Counted from the stretch's first letter, positions 1 through 11,499 are shown. The stretch: 64,000 nucleotides of DNA from Corinectria fuckeliana (GCA_019137255.1 WPDH01000017.1:124001-188000); one strand, 5' to 3'. A program made the numbers and translations. The notes: generated from the letters alone by a model not told the origin.

Positions 1-531
1 CGTACGACGGGCTCCTCGATGGCGGCGAGGTTCTCGAGTGGCGAGAGCAGGACGTGACCCCACTGGGGACCGCCAACGTACTCGACGAAGCCACCGAGCT
101 CCTCGCTCAGGGCGACCAGGACCTCATCCTCATCTTCCACGGATTCTGCAAATGTTTGATGGTTAGGGGAGCTGTGCTATCTTGGTTGGATGGACGAGGT
201 AGGGGCGAAGCAAAGCTAGGACGAAGCAAGGACGCAGAAGGGACGAAGGGGGGCGGCAGGCGAAGATTTGACTGACCATCGAGGAAGGGAATGAGCTCCT
301 CGCGAGTTCGCTCGGCGCCGAGGGCGAGGGCAATGGTAGACAGGCGGTGGATGGCGTTGAGCCGGAGCAAGACATCGTCGTGCTGGTGGGGGGGGGGGAG
401 TTGGGAGTCAGCAGGAGCAGGAGCAGGAGCAGGAGCAGCAGGATAGCGTGGCGTCACCGCCATACCTTTAGCTCGTCGATGAGGACGGCGATAGGGTACA
501 GCTCATCGCTGGAGTTGGGCGCGTCAGCCAT
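1..531 (-). CDS. TPD3: PP2A 65-kDa scaffold (A) subunit, N-terminal part, clipped by window edge
   Basis: Exons on the minus strand are 466..531, 277..382 and 145..1, and the gene continues beyond base 1. The joined translation gives about 105 residues. It starts MADAPNSSDELYPIAVLIDE and passes through the LRLNAIHRLSTIALALG segment, which is diagnostic of the first HEAT repeat of the protein phosphatase 2A regulatory A subunit (Tpd3 in yeast, paa1 in fission yeast). A VEDEDEVLVALSEELGGFVEYVGG segment follows, the second HEAT repeat. By family knowledge, the protein is the horseshoe-shaped scaffold that joins the PP2A catalytic subunit to B-type subunits and so acts in mitosis and signalling. 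Exon phases fit exactly (22 codons; 35 codons plus 1 nt). The first intron carries a GCAGGA repeat and a long C run on the coding strand next to its acceptor. The start at 531 is chosen because it matches the family N-terminus. Confidence 0.95.
411..442. repeat. Hexanucleotide (GCAGGA)n tract inside TPD3 intron 1
   Basis: About five tandem GCAGGA-type units lie within the first intron of the PP2A-A gene. Next to them, about 386..397, is a G run (C run on the coding strand) that serves as the polypyrimidine tract before the acceptor. Both are likely to vary in length between strains. Confidence 0.8.
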
Positions 532-2641
532 GGCGTGCAGGACTTGCAGGGCGGCAGGATCGCGGAAGTGTCGAGGGAGGTAAACGTCTCGGCGGAAGCG
601 AAGTGGTCGTCAGGGAGGAGTAGGAGGAGGAGGATGGAGTTTGGGGCAGGTGGATCGCGTGGGCGGGTGGGTGATGCAATGATTTGCGCGGAGTCTCAAC
701 GCTCGATTTTTGGCAAGGCGAGACGGCCGAGGGGGGAGAGAGAGGGCAGGTCAGCGCGATGTCGGATGGCGACCGACCGGCGAAGGAGGAAATCGGGAGG
801 AGACGAAGGATGTGGCCGTAGACGCTGCGGGAGTGGACGTGGAGGTCGTGGCCGTGGCCGTGAACATGTGAATGAAAATGAGGGAGGAATATGTTTCCGT
901 CGGGACGAGAGGAGGGAGGGAGATGGGAGAGAGAGAGGCCGTTGGACAGTGAGTGAGTGGCAGCAGCAGCAGCAGGAACTGTAGCAGTAGTAGTAGTAGT
1001 AGTGGCAGTAGCAGTAGCAGTACTAGCCAGCAGCAAGGGCAGTGGGTGAGTGCCCGGTGAGTGGTGAGTGGACGAGCTACGTTTAGGTACCTACAGGCGT
1101 TTGGGCTGCCCTGCTTGCCGCCTAGACCCTGGGCCACGTACTGAACGCTTCAGCGCGCTTCATCAGTTCTTCAGTGGAGTGCTGCACCAGTGCCGTGCCT
1201 GCTGTGTTGCAGCCCGAGCCAGCTGGAAACAAGGAGGCCAATACGGAGGGGAGGGGAGGGGAAGGTGATAGCGACCAGGGTGCCGTTTAGGTTGGTGTGG
1301 CTGGAGTTGGGGAGGGGCGGTTGTGGCTCCCAGCTCCCCGTCTCATTGGGGTTGTAGCCCACTTGCCCACCCCCGGCGATGAGCGACAGCGGAGCAAGCG
1401 GCCATCACAGCAACCACTAGTCACAGCCTTCAAGCGCGGATGGGATGCTGTGATAAGCACGTATCTACTAGTAGGCGACACGCACAAGATGAGCTGTACA
1501 TAATAATAGAAGAAAAAGAAGGAAAAAAATGGTACACTTAGGGACAGGCCAGGGGATTCCGAGGAAGCGCAAGGTGGGTATACGTTGGATACCTATTCCC
1601 CCCTCCTCCCATCCATGGAACAAAGGAATCTGGGGCTAAATTCCGTAACCAAGGCTTGGAATGGATCCAATCCATTTATCCAATGTTTTTTTTGATAGGT
1701 CTCGCCACCAGATTCCATCAGGTCAGGATCGCACCTGCCCTTCTTCGCCACTACACGTCTCCAGAGACACCCGCACGGACGTTTTGTCGAAACCACCAAA
1801 TTAAACCCTACTGAAGAAGAGTTGATTCTCTCTCCTCTTACAAGATGTACGTCATACTGCGGAGTGAACCGGGGTTCTGTTTCTGTTGCACGAGAAGTGT
1901 CGTGAGTCGGTGTCAGGTCAAACGTTAACTAGTAGTGCAGCTCTCATCACTTCTACCTCTTAAGCATTGCCAGCTGCTACCAGTAGTTTGTGGCGTTGGT
2001 AAGTGATTCAGCCGCTAATTAGGCCCGAGCGCATCAAGTTAAAGGATAGAAACTGCTTGACTGTCAGTCACAAAAAGGGGTTGTTTGCTTAGACCTTTTT
2101 GTCTTGAATTATTTACCTGTTCTTCAACTCTTCAGCCAGCTCCAGGAATGGTGACGTTGTGAGCAGCTCATCCAGCCTTCAGGGCCATCCCCAGAATCAC
2201 GTGGCGAGGCTTAACCTAAGTGAGCGCAAGGTCGACTTACAGCTGCCCCTCATCAGCCACAAGCTGCCAAGCCGCCGCAGTCGGGATGAGGAGCATCGAT
2301 GATCCGGGCAGGCCATTCACCCCTCCATACTACCGCTAACACAATACTTTCTTTTCGCTATCGGACAGCTACCAACTAAAAGTCCCACCATATCGCAACT
2401 GTCCCCCCCACTGATGATCGATCACAATCACTCTCTCTGTCTTGCGAACGGTATCCATCCCCAAAATTTCCTGTGACTCAGTGGGAACCCACACGCCCTG
2501 GCCCACGTCCACACGTCCCACGCTCACGTCCCAAGCCCGACGGGAGCTATCCACGCCTACAATCCTTGGACAATCCTTAGACAATTCTTGGACAGGAACA
2601 CCACCTAGGCCAGAGGCTGCGACCGAGTCCCCCGCTTCACC
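532..2641. other. Intergenic: TPD3 leader and FRS1 upstream region
   Basis: The stretch up to about 1.05 kb is purine-rich on the plus strand and is probably the 5' leader and promoter of the divergently placed PP2A-A gene. It ends in a CAG/TAG trinucleotide tract. The ORFs here are low-complexity shadows of this composition. From about 1.1 kb to 2.64 kb I see no coding similarity. A short CAGTCACA octamer at about 2065 and an A-rich tract near 1505-1530 are the only visible marks. Confidence 0.6.
959..1035. repeat. CAG/TAG trinucleotide microsatellite
   Basis: Imperfect tandem trinucleotides run through this stretch: CAG units, then GTAGCAG and (TAG)n, then CAG again. It lies in the probable leader or promoter of the PP2A-A gene and is not in a supported coding frame. 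Confidence 0.85.
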
Positions 2642-4591
2642 ATGCCTACCATCTCCGTCGACAAGTACAAGCTCTACGAGGCCCTCGGTCAAAAGTGCGG
2701 ATCATGATGCCCCTCATCGCAACCCCTCCTCCGTCACCTTCGAGACATGAGATACAGCGCAGCCATACTGACCGAGTCACTTGTGTGCGCGATAGATTCA
2801 CGACCGAGGAGTTCGAAGACCTGTGCTTCGAATTCGGCATCGAGCTTGACGAGGACACCGAGAACGACAGCCGGCCCATCGTCAATGGCGTCCAAGAACC
2901 CCCCCAGCTCAAGATCGAGATCCCCGCCAACCGCTATGACATGCTCTGCTTCGAGGGCATCGCCCTCAACCTCAACATCTTCCGTGGTCGCATTCCTGCC
3001 CCCAAGTTTCGTCTCGTCGAGCCTGCGGACGGCAAGCTAGAGACCATCACCGTCCACCCGGAAGTCGAACAGGTCCGCCCCTACGTCGCCGGCGCCATCC
3101 TGCGCAACTTCAAGTTCACAAAGGATCGCTACGAATCCTTCATCGCCCTACAAGACAAGCTGCACCAGAACCTGGCCCGTAACCGAACCCTAGTCTCCAT
3201 CGGTACCCATGATCTCGACACTGTGAAGGGCCCCTTCACCTACGAGGCCCTTTCCCCCAAGGACATCAAGTTCACCCCCTTGAACCAGACTCAAGAGATG
3301 AATGCCGAGGAATTGATGGCCTTCTACGAAAACGACAAGCACCTGGGTCGCTTCCTTCACATCATCCGTGACGCCCCCGTGTATCCCGCAATCTTCGACT
3401 CCAACAGGATCGTTGGATCGTTGCCCCCCATCATCAACGGCGACCACTCCAAAATTACCCTTGACACCACCAACATCTTCATCGAAATCACTGCCACCGA
3501 CCTGACCAAGCTGGAAATTGTCACAGACATGATGGTCACCATGTTCTCCGAGTACTGCGCCGAGCCCTTCACCGTCGAGCCCGTCCAGATCATTTCCGAG
3601 CACAATAACCTTACTCGCGTTACCCCCAGCTTCAAACCCCGAGTCTTTGATGTCGAGATCGACTACCTCAACAGCTGCACTGGCCTCGGCGAGTCTACCG
3701 AGAGCCTCTGCAAGCTTCTTTCCAAGATGGCGTACACCTGCAAGGTCTCCGAGAAGGACTCCAACATTCTCGAGGTTTCCATCCCCCCTACCCGCGCCGA
3801 TGTCCTTCACCAGTGCGACATCATGGAGGATCTCGCCGTGTGTTACGGCTACAACAACCTTCCCCGCACTGCGCCCACCCGTAGCGCCACTGTTGGCGCT
3901 CCCCTGCCGGTCAACAAGCTCAGCGACATCATCCGTACCGAGTCCGCCATGGCCGGCTGGAGTGAGGTCCTACCCCTTAGCCTGTGCAGTCACGACGAGA
4001 ACTTCGCCTGGCTCAACCGTAAGGATGATGGCAACACCGTGGTCCGCCTCGCTAACCCCAAGACCGCCGAGTACCAGGTCGTGCGGTCGACCCTCCTGCC
4101 TGGTCTCCTGAAGACCATCCGTGAGAACAAGGGCCACAGCATTCCCATGAAGATCTTCGAGGTCTCCGACGTTGTCTTCAAGGACGAGACTCAAGAGCGC
4201 CAGGCCCGCAACGAACGCCATTTCTCCGCCGCCTGGTACGGCCGAAATAGTGGCTTCGAGATCGTCCACGGCCTGCTTGACCGCGTCCTGCTCATGCTTC
4301 GCACCTCCTTCCTCACACAGGAGGAACCCAGCAAACCCGACGGGTACTGGATTGAGGAGCTCAACGACGACACCTTCTTCCCCGGCCACGCTGCCGCCGT
4401 ATACCTACGTTATGGTGGCAAAGAGGCGCGTATCGGCGAGTTTGGCGTCTTGCATCCCACCGTGTTGGAGAAGTTTGATTTGAAGTGAGTAAACCCAGAG
4501 GATGCCCAGGTTGCGATGGCACAGCTGATATTGACCGTGTTCCAGGTACCCTGTAAGCACTCTAGAGATCAACGTCGAGCATTTCTTGTAG
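2642..4591 (+). CDS. FRS1: Phenylalanyl-tRNA synthetase beta subunit, cytosolic
   Basis: Exons are 2642..2694, 2796..4484 and 4546..4591, giving 595 residues, the same length as I recall for yeast Frs1. The protein forms the alpha2/beta2 enzyme that charges tRNA-Phe in the cytosol. The start MPTISVDKYKLYEALGQ is the conserved eukaryotic beta-subunit N-terminus. The middle holds the B3/B4 editing-type region and a B5 domain ending in PTRADVLHQCDIMEDLAVCYG. The C-terminal catalytic-like core includes LSLCSHDENF, NPKTAEYQVVRSTLLPGLL and KIFEVSDVVF. The last exon supplies the expected YPVSTLEINVEHFL end. Intron 1 (GTGCGG..ATAG) and intron 2 (GTGAGT..CCAG) both restore phase. Reading through intron 1 would start at a GTG inside the intron and is not credible. 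The gene is convergent with the downstream phosphatase gene. Confidence 0.96.
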
Positions 4592-5571
4592 AGGAGCCAT
4601 GGAGAGCATAGAAGGTGGAAGGCCATGGAGAAAAGGGAGCATGAGTTGCAGAAGCGGAACAGAGGGATATCGCAGAGATCTGAGGGCTGACTAGACATCT
4701 ATGTCACCGATGCAAGCATGTCCAAGAGGATCTAGTAGCCACCCGGCACATCCATCGAAACTCACGCTAGACGACGTTGCCACGCTCGGGATGACGTTAT
4801 GAGATAGACAAAAGAGAAGAAAGAAAAAAAAACCCAAGAAGATGCAGAGCAGAATGAGCCGAGACTCTGTTTATGTACGGGATGATGTATTAATTTGTTC
4901 AATTCCAGGGCGTTCTTACGCCCCCGGAAGACGCTGCTTTTTGTGTGTCATGATTCTAATACTCGCGCTGGGTACACTTTTCTGCAGGGCCCACAAAGAC
5001 TCCTGATATCAAGGCTGCACGCTCATCTATCTTCAGTATTTCTCCTTCAATGCTTTCGCTTTTGATCCGCCAGTCTACCTCCACAGGTAAGACAGACACA
5101 ATGTCCGAGGGCACAGCTGTCGACACCGTTGGCGAAATGCCGCCGTTTCATGACTTGGAAGGAAATCATGTCATCTATTCACGCAGACAACTTGACCAAC
5201 CCAAGTCTCCCGCTTTCCCTCTTTAGTTTCCCCCACAAAGTGGTTTTCGGCGACGGGTGTTGCTCATACCAGGTCTCCGACGTCGACTCGGGGCTTTTCT
5301 TGGAGGAGAGTTGGATGCTCCCACACCCATCCAGGCAACCCAGCTCAGAGGCATGATCAGCCTCGCGTCGTTGAATACATTCCCACTCGTCACTCAGATC
5401 GCTCGGTACAATTTGGAGACTGATCCCGCTACCTCGGCCGTGGGCCGAGGACGTCACACTTCCGACCGTCAACCTCGGCGCGGGCGGAGTACGCGGCCGA
5501 GGGTACCGGACGGAGTTGTGGGTCTCAACAATTATGTACGGACCGGCGGCCGGCGTCGGAAACATGACCTC
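4592..5571. other. Intergenic: convergent 3' regions of FRS1 and YMR1
   Basis: This is the space between two converging genes and should hold both 3' UTRs and polyadenylation sites. A poly-A-like stretch lies near 4823-4832. I see no ORF with family similarity, no RNA gene and no repeat. Confidence 0.6.
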
Positions 5572-7987
5572 CTATGTCATTTCGAGCAGCTCTTGGTCAC
5601 TAAGAGTGCGAGTGGGTGCGGGGGAGGAGCTTGGCGATGGCTTTTCGCCTTGGCTGAAGGTTGCCATCACGTTCTTCCCCAAGTTCAGGCTAGTGATGCC
5701 ATCTCGGATCACGGCGAAGGGGTTTTGGCCCTCTGCTGACGCGCTTCGTTGCATCGAGACGTGGCGTGTGTCTGGCGTTAGTGTCTCGTGTGCAGTCTCA
5801 ACTGCAGCAAGGACCGACTCGTTGCCAGGAGGCGGAGAGGTTTCTGGGACGGGGTCTTGTTCAGCACGAGCGACGCTAGGGTACTGGAAGCTTGAGATGG
5901 CTGCTTGTCGGTCACTCTCGGCCGTAGCGGCTGCGTTCAGCGCCCCGTTCATCTCATCCTCGGTTCGACCGAACAGCTGATGCCACCATCGAATCTCCTT
6001 TAGTCGCGGCAGGATGATTCTCTCTTGGCCCTTGACGTGGTCATCCACCGTAGGGTCGTAATCGGGATTCGTGAATTCGGCTTTTCGGCACAGGAAGTAG
6101 TCCCAGACGGAGGAGGTTCGCTCATACACCCGGGCATCCCGTCTCTGCTTCTCCGAGTTATATAAGAAGGTGCCGTACTGGCACGAATACAGGTGATAGA
6201 GGAGGCGGCGCAGGAATCGCTCGTTATACTCGAATCGCGTCTTGTTCTGTCGCAGGAGCTGGTAGGTGCAGTCCAAGAACTGGTGGAAGACAGGACTAAT
6301 CATCTTTGGCGTCGTTGCTTCCTCGTCAACAACATTTCCAGACGCCGTCTCGCTGATAGCGGCTAGATCCCCATCGTCCTTGTTCTGATTGAAAAAGCGC
6401 TTTGCGCCGCTGAGGACGTTCTGGAATGCGTCGTTCCGTCCGTCGTTCTCCCCTGGTTGCACCTTGGAGCCGGCAAGGGCATCCTTCTGGACGTTGAACC
6501 AGTCCTCATGGTTCAAATGCCCAGATCGCAGCCTAAACATGTGGCCAAAGGAGAGCCAGTCCTTCTCGACGAGGACGATGAAGCCTTCCATGGTCCTGTA
6601 GTAGGGGTCCAGCATTATCTGGGCCAAGGCACTGAGCTGACTCGTGCGATCCCAACCGTCGGAGCAGTGGATGAGGACGTGGGAATGGTTGATCCCCACC
6701 TGCCTCGTGATGATGGCTGAGCCGTCGAGAACGTCGTGTATATGTCGCAGCCACCCGCTCTGGTGTAGAAGTTCCTTGTTTGGCGGCAAAGGCGAGATAT
6801 CAGCGTCCTTAATAGCGTCAATAACCCTAGCAAGGGAGTTTCGCATAACGTGAATATTCTCGATACTAAGGAAAATCTTCCGTGCGAATTTGTACTTGTC
6901 CATGTTCTCTGAGCCCATGCCCTGAACCTGGTTGACCATTGCGTTGAGTGTGGGCCGGGCATCCACGATAAGGTTGCTTTGCTGGGCCCCGTAAACGATG
7001 CGCTTTCCAGTCTTCTCGTCATAAACAGCAGTCGTCCTCGAAATTAGCTCGTCCTCGTAGCGCTCAGTCTCCGAGAGCTCGCGCTCCAAGGTAGAGCTAC
7101 CGTTGGAGATATCGGGCTGGCTTGACGGTGGGGTAGTATCCTCAGAGCCATGGGGCATCAGTGCCGAGAATGACGCCGCCACCAGTTTCTCGTCCTGTAC
7201 ATTCGTCTTCCTGGTAATACCAGCCAAGGGTTGTGAACTTCGTGTAATGGTGCAGTTGTTGACGGGGTGGATGTACGATAGTGCAGGTACGCGGTTCCTG
7301 GATCGAAACTCCCTTGCGTACTTGAGGACATTGTCTGAGATCTTGGAGGGAACCACGAGGAAGGCGGGATAAGTGTCGCAAAACGTATAATCCTTGTTGA
7401 TATGGGTGATCCTCCAGCCTTTATCCGGCAACTTCTCGCTGATTCCCTGCCGACGAAACTCGGCCTTGGGGTCATAAAACTCCCACCCGTTGACCTCCCT
7501 CTCGTGTTTGAGAGGCTTGTGGCTAAATGCATACAGCTTCTCGACGGTGCCTAGCCTGCAAGTGCGCGCCCTAATGAAGTCGAAGGTGTCGCGCGCGGCG
7601 TCGCCATCGGCAAAGTTGAATGTCACAAAGGTGAAGTCGCGGCATCTGAGACGGATTGACGGGGCCTTGCGAGAGCCTGGAGGGACCGGACGGAATGTGC
7701 AATAGGATATCATGGGGAACGTGATCCATCGCTCGCGGACTTTGGGAGGACCGCCCGAGGGGTTCGGTTGAGAGGCGCCGGGAGCCCCGGACTGGTCGAT
7801 GGGGGCGCAGAAGACGAGGTGGTAGTCGGTCAGGCGCAGAGTGCCGTTGAATGTCTGGCCGCCGTAAATACCCTGGATATTCGCGACGATCTAGGCGTTG
7901 TTAGAACTTTAGCGAGGACCGGCGCGCCCAAGGCGAGGTGATTAGAAGGCAGGGGGGCGTGTTCGCGCGTACCTTTCGAGCCTCCAT
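5572..7987 (-). CDS. YMR1: Myotubularin-type phosphatidylinositol-3-phosphatase
   Basis: Two exons, 7973..7987 and 5572..7890 on the minus strand, encode 777 residues. The first exon holds only MEARK. The 82-nt intron runs 7891..7972. The N-terminal 100 or so residues form a PH-GRAM domain (IVANIQGIYGGQTFNGTLRL). The phosphatase domain contains the P-loop HCSDGWDRTSQL, with the catalytic Cys at about residue 414 and Arg six residues later. It is followed by the myotubularin signature around EGFIVLVEKDWLSFGHMFRLR. The C-terminal tail is low-complexity and Ser/Pro-rich. By family knowledge, this enzyme removes the 3-phosphate from PI3P and PI(3,5)P2 on endosomal and vacuolar membranes. It shares an upstream region with the divergent RPS3 gene. 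All key catalytic residues are present. Confidence 0.94.
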
Positions 7988-8833
7988 GATGGCGAGCCAC
8001 GAGCGACGTCAACCGCGGGATCAAGACGAGCGATGTTGGTGGCTGCCGGTGGTGTGGACGTAATAAACCACACGCAAGCCAAAGTATCGAGGTGTAACTT
8101 GTTCGTCTGTCGAGTCCGGGGGAAATGCTGCTGGCGAAAGTAGAACCGTCCAAGTGTAGACCGTGGTCGTCGGGTGGTGGGATGGATGATGAGAGAACAA
8201 AGACCGCAGGAAGACGGGGATATCTGCAGTGGGCTATGATGCGATATCTGACATGGTTTTCGGGAAAGTCAAAGGCGGAGAAAGAAGGAGCAGACCGACC
8301 GTTTGTGGCCGTCAAGTCTTGCAACACTTGGACACTTGGGCAGTGAGTCTGAGGTGAGGTTGCTCAGCTCCGCAGCTCAGTCCACCATCACAAGCCACAG
8401 TCGCAGGCTCTAATAGCGCGGGGCTCAGCAACAGGTCAGGACTTCCGGAGCTGACTGACGGGGAAGGAAAGGACGAAGACAGAGACGTCAGGGATGGCCC
8501 GAGCGTCCCCAGAGCTGACAGGGGGCTCCTGGTCGAGCCTGCACCGTCTTAAGTTTCGGGTTGTGGAAAACACTTTTTCCGGTCTCCGGTCTCTGGTCTT
8601 CGCTCCTCTGACATTGACATTAGTGGGTCTGCGTGTTCTGCTGCGCTGCGGGTTGTTGTGTGCGCTTGCCAGGTTTTAGGGCTCAACCCACACCCCAAAA
8701 TTGAGCGACCGCCAGAGACGTTTGTGAGTGAGGCTCGTCAAATCCACCTCCAATCCCCGGATCGCGAACCTTCTCTGCAACCAGCCCTCGAACTCCGTCC
8801 ACGACAACAGTTCCCACCAAATCACATACTAAG
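7988..8833. other. Divergent promoter region between YMR1 and RPS3
   Basis: This 846-bp stretch holds the 5' leaders and promoters of two divergently transcribed genes. The RPS3 side shows several CTGACTGACGG/GCTCAG-type repeats around 8340-8470. No coding region or RNA gene is visible, and I could not assign specific factor sites with confidence. Confidence 0.6.
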
Positions 8834-9821
8834 ATGGCTCACCCTGGTGCTCAGATGTGAGTTGTCTCCATATCCCGTCCCTTTTCTCCCCTCGTCTCGG
8901 GCGTCGCAAGCTCGTTTTCATCGTGATGATTCGTCTCGTTGTCTGCACCCCGCGATGTGGTGGGAATTTGTGTCGGGAATTTTGCAATTCCCGCGCAAAA
9001 CTCATTGAGAACTCCCTGCTTTCCGAGCCGCGCCTTGCTGATACTCTTCTCTCTGTAGCTCCAAGCGGAGAAAGTTCGTCGCCGACGGTGTCTTCTACGC
9101 CGAGCTGAACGAGTTCTTCCAGCGCGAGCTCGCTGAGGAGGGCTACTCCGGCGTCGAGGTCCGCGTCACCCCCACTGTCACCGACATCATCATCCGCGCC
9201 ACCCACACCCAGGAGGTCCTCGGAGAGCAGGGCCGCCGCATCCGTGAGCTCACCTCGCTCATCCAGAAGCGCTTCAAGTTCCCCGAGAACTCCGTCTCCC
9301 TCTACGCCGCCAAGGTTCAGAACCGTGGTCTGTCCGCCGTCGCCCAGTGCGAGTCTCTCCGCTACAAGCTTCTTAACGGTCTGGCCGTCCGCCGTGCCTG
9401 CTATGGTGTCCTCCGCTTCATCATGGAGTCCGGCGCCAAGGGTTGCGAGGTTGTCGTCTCCGGCAAGCTCCGTGCCGCCCGTGCCAAGTCCATGAAGTTC
9501 ACCGACGGCTTCATGATCCACTCCGGTCAGCCCGCCAAGGACTTCATCGACAGTGCCACCCGCCACGTCCTGCTCCGACAGGGCGTGCTGGGTATCAAGG
9601 TCAAGATCATGCGCGGTGCCGACCCCGAAGGCAAGGCTGGTCCCCAGAAGGCTCTCCCTGACGCCGTCACCATCATCGAGCCCAAGGAGGAGCAGGCTGT
9701 CGTCCAGCCCGTGAGCCAGGATTACGGCGCCAAGGCCGCTCAGAACCAGGCCGCCCAGGACGCACGAGTGGCCGAGCAGCAGGAGGGTGCTGAAGAGGGT
9801 GCTGAGCCCGCTGAGCAATAA
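8834..9821 (+). CDS. RPS3: 40S ribosomal protein S3 (uS3)
   Basis: Exons are 8834..8856 and 9059..9821, giving 261 residues, normal for fungal uS3. The 202-nt intron begins GTGAGT within codon 8 and ends TGTAG. The protein reads MAHPGAQISKRRKFVADGVF, then the KH domain with VRVTPTVTDIIIRATHTQEV and the GEQGRRIRELTSLIQKRF helix, then the C-terminal domain with VMESGAKGCEVV-like and SGKLRAARAKSMKF segments. The tail is Ala/Glu/Gln-rich. By family knowledge, it lies at the mRNA entry channel of the small subunit and takes part in decoding and quality control. The early intron is typical of fungal ribosomal-protein genes. Codon use is strongly C-ending, as expected for a highly expressed gene. 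Confidence 0.98.
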
Positions 9822-10225
9822 GCGCTCCCGCAAAATTCTCTTGTGATTTGATGAGATGATGGAGCTGGGAAAGTGGTTGAGGGACGGAGATCTACTCAGG
9901 CGTCAATTGATCATTTGCATCTGCTAAAGGGCACGGGCGGTTTCACTCTTGCTTGTAATGGTAGGCAAAGCAAAAAAAAAAAAATTGAGACCCGAAGACA
10001 TGATGACACGTGCAAGACCCGTGTCTTCACTCTGGACTACCAACAACCGCTCTCTGGGTTTCTCATGTGTGAACTGCGTGATACTTTGGCCACTGGGCGA
10101 CAACATCTACCGTGAATTGTCTCAATACCATAGAAGCTCGTTTTCCAAAGCAGGACATGTTAGTAATGGTGTCGACCTATAGACAGAGTGATCTCCCAAG
10201 TCTCCCGTGTAAGTGTTAGTCAGTA
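9822..10225. other. RPS3 3' region up to the transposon relic
   Basis: This is probably the 3' UTR and terminator zone of RPS3, with an A12-type tract near 9970-9984. Nothing else is visible before the TA dinucleotide that flanks the inverted-repeat element. Confidence 0.55.
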
Positions 10226-10284
10226 AGTCCCCCCCCCCATTTTCCGACCGGCTCCCATTTCCGACCACTTTTCCCCACTAAAAT
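10226..10284 (+). repeat. Left terminal inverted repeat of the AT-rich element
   Basis: The 59-bp left end begins AGTCCCC and contains a C10 run, CCGACC twice and the shared CCACTTTTCCCCACTAAAAT block. It matches the reverse complement of 10990..11050, with a few mismatches in the middle. Confidence 0.9.
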
Positions 10285-10989
10285 TCACTAAAACATATAG
10301 TTTTTAAAAGTCTTTACTAAATTAGGCGAATAAGCTTACTTACTAATATTTTTAATATAGCTAGTATTTTACTTAAGTAAGAATATTTAGAGTTTAAATT
10401 ATAGATTTTAGTTATAACTAGCTAGTAAATAAATCTAAAGATAAATATTTTAATTTTATATATAACTTCTTAATAAACTTTAATAATTTATATAAGTATT
10501 AATTAAAGCTAAGTTAAATATATAGAAAATCTTATTAATATATTTATATAAGTCTTATATATAATAAAATCTTTAATAATTATATATATAAGTATTACTA
10601 GTTATATATAAAAAATACTTTAAAAGTAATTTTAAAAGATTTTATTTAAAGATTTTTTTAATATTATCTTATAAACTTAAGATTTCTTAATAAGAAGATT
10701 ATATTATAATACTTAACTTTAGCTTATAATTATAAGAATTTTAAAAATATTTATTTATAAAGCTTTTTTAAGATAACTTAAAATAAGATTTGTTAAGATT
10801 TACTAGTATTTTACTAGTAAATCTTAACTAAGCTTTATTTCTTTAATAACTAAAGTATTATAATAGTAAATTATTTGAAAATTTAAATATAGCTTTATAT
10901 ATATATAAAGACTTAATATATAAGTTTTTAGAGATTTTAGCTAAGAAATAGATTTAATATAGAATTTTAAAGTATTACTGTTTTAATAG

Positions 10990-11050
10990 ATTTTAGTGGG
11001 GAAAAGTGGTCGGAAATAGGGGCCTGCTGGAAAATGGGGGGGGGGGGACT
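10990..11050 (-). repeat. Right terminal inverted repeat of the AT-rich element
   Basis: The 61-bp right end mirrors the left end. It reads ATTTTAGTGGGGAAAAGTGG inward to outward, then GGAAAATGG, a G run and ACT before the flanking TA. Confidence 0.9.
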
Positions 11051-11184
11051 TACCTAACAGCCATACATCCATCTGGCCACTAACGGCAGCCCACGGCTCG
11101 CATAACCTATCCATCCCGCATTCCCCATTACATACATACGATATGAGTATGACACCTACCCAGCAATTCCTCCAAGGCTATGGA

Positions 11185-11499
11185 TTAATTCAAAACTAGG
11201 CTTCGGGTTTGAGTAAGTTTCTCTATTTTTTTTCTAGCATCTTGAAATTCTTTGTGCAGCCGCTGCTCTTCCGTTTCGAAAGAATCCAAAAACCCGGCTC
11301 GAAAATATGCGACAACCTTGTCCCAATCCCCCAAGAAGCCCTGCGACTTGACGAAAAATTCTACCATATCCCGATCCAGTTCTCGACACCCCTTTAGCAA
11401 ACAGCGGTAGTGCTGGCCTATCTCTGCATGTGTATGTAAGACTCTTCCCCTACTGCCCCAAAACCGAGGGCGGAAGTGGGTGAGAAGTCTCAGTGTCAT
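11185..11499 (-). CDS. Doubtful hypothetical ORF, possible 3' exon of a small or decayed gene
   Basis: An ATG at 11499 opens a 104-codon frame. The last 75 or so residues look protein-like: IGQHYRCLLKGCRELDRDM, then a region rich in Asp, Phe and Lys, then a predicted charged helix EEQRLHKEFQDARKKIEKL. The first 28 residues look less natural. A plausible acceptor (CATGCAG, about 11430) suggests the real exon begins there and that upstream exons exist. The same frame is open upstream from 11524 to 11940 and contains EREFYRSMTRCIHERYIDAMGF, but I could not find a convincing donor. That upstream frame also overlaps the end of the neighbouring transporter gene. I do not recognise a family. Proximity to the transposon relic makes a decayed gene possible. 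Confidence 0.3.
   Translation of the reverse strand: MTLRLLTHFRPRFWGSRGRVLHTHAEIGQHYRCLLKGCRELDRDMVEFFVKSQGFLGDWDKVVAYFRAGFLDSFETEEQRLHKEFQDARKKIEKLTQTRSLVLN

Larger units (their letters stand above)
10226..11050. mobile_element. RIP-degraded Tc1/mariner-like (Fot1/Pot2-like) terminal-inverted-repeat element
   Basis: The element is 825 bp, bounded by TA on both sides (10224-10225 and 11051-11052), the target duplication expected for Tc1/mariner or pogo elements. The ends are about 60-bp inverted repeats, each starting AGTCCCCCC and ending CCACTTTTCCCCACTAAAAT. The interior is almost pure A/T with no ORF. Between about 10296 and 10989 I count no CpA and only three TpG, while remaining C residues mostly precede T. 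This is the footprint of RIP, which mutates CpA to TpA on both strands. The ends keep their C/G because they contain few CpA sites. The interior is shorter than a complete Fot1-type element, so this is either an internally deleted copy or a non-autonomous (MITE-like) derivative. The family name is inferred from end sequence and TA duplication only. Confidence 0.85.

Noticed and set aside
524..1036. Minus-strand ORF of 170 codons with Thr/Ala runs
   Set aside because: It comes from trinucleotide repeats and skewed leader sequence of the PP2A-A gene and overlaps its true first exon in another frame.
2695..2795. Use of the GTG at 2695 as start of a 597-residue FRS1
   Set aside because: The first 34 codons lie in an intron with GTGCGG..ATAG ends. 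The upstream exon supplies the conserved beta-subunit N-terminus in phase.
3190..3810. 206-codon ORF opposite FRS1
   Set aside because: Antisense shadow of a strongly biased coding exon, with no family similarity.
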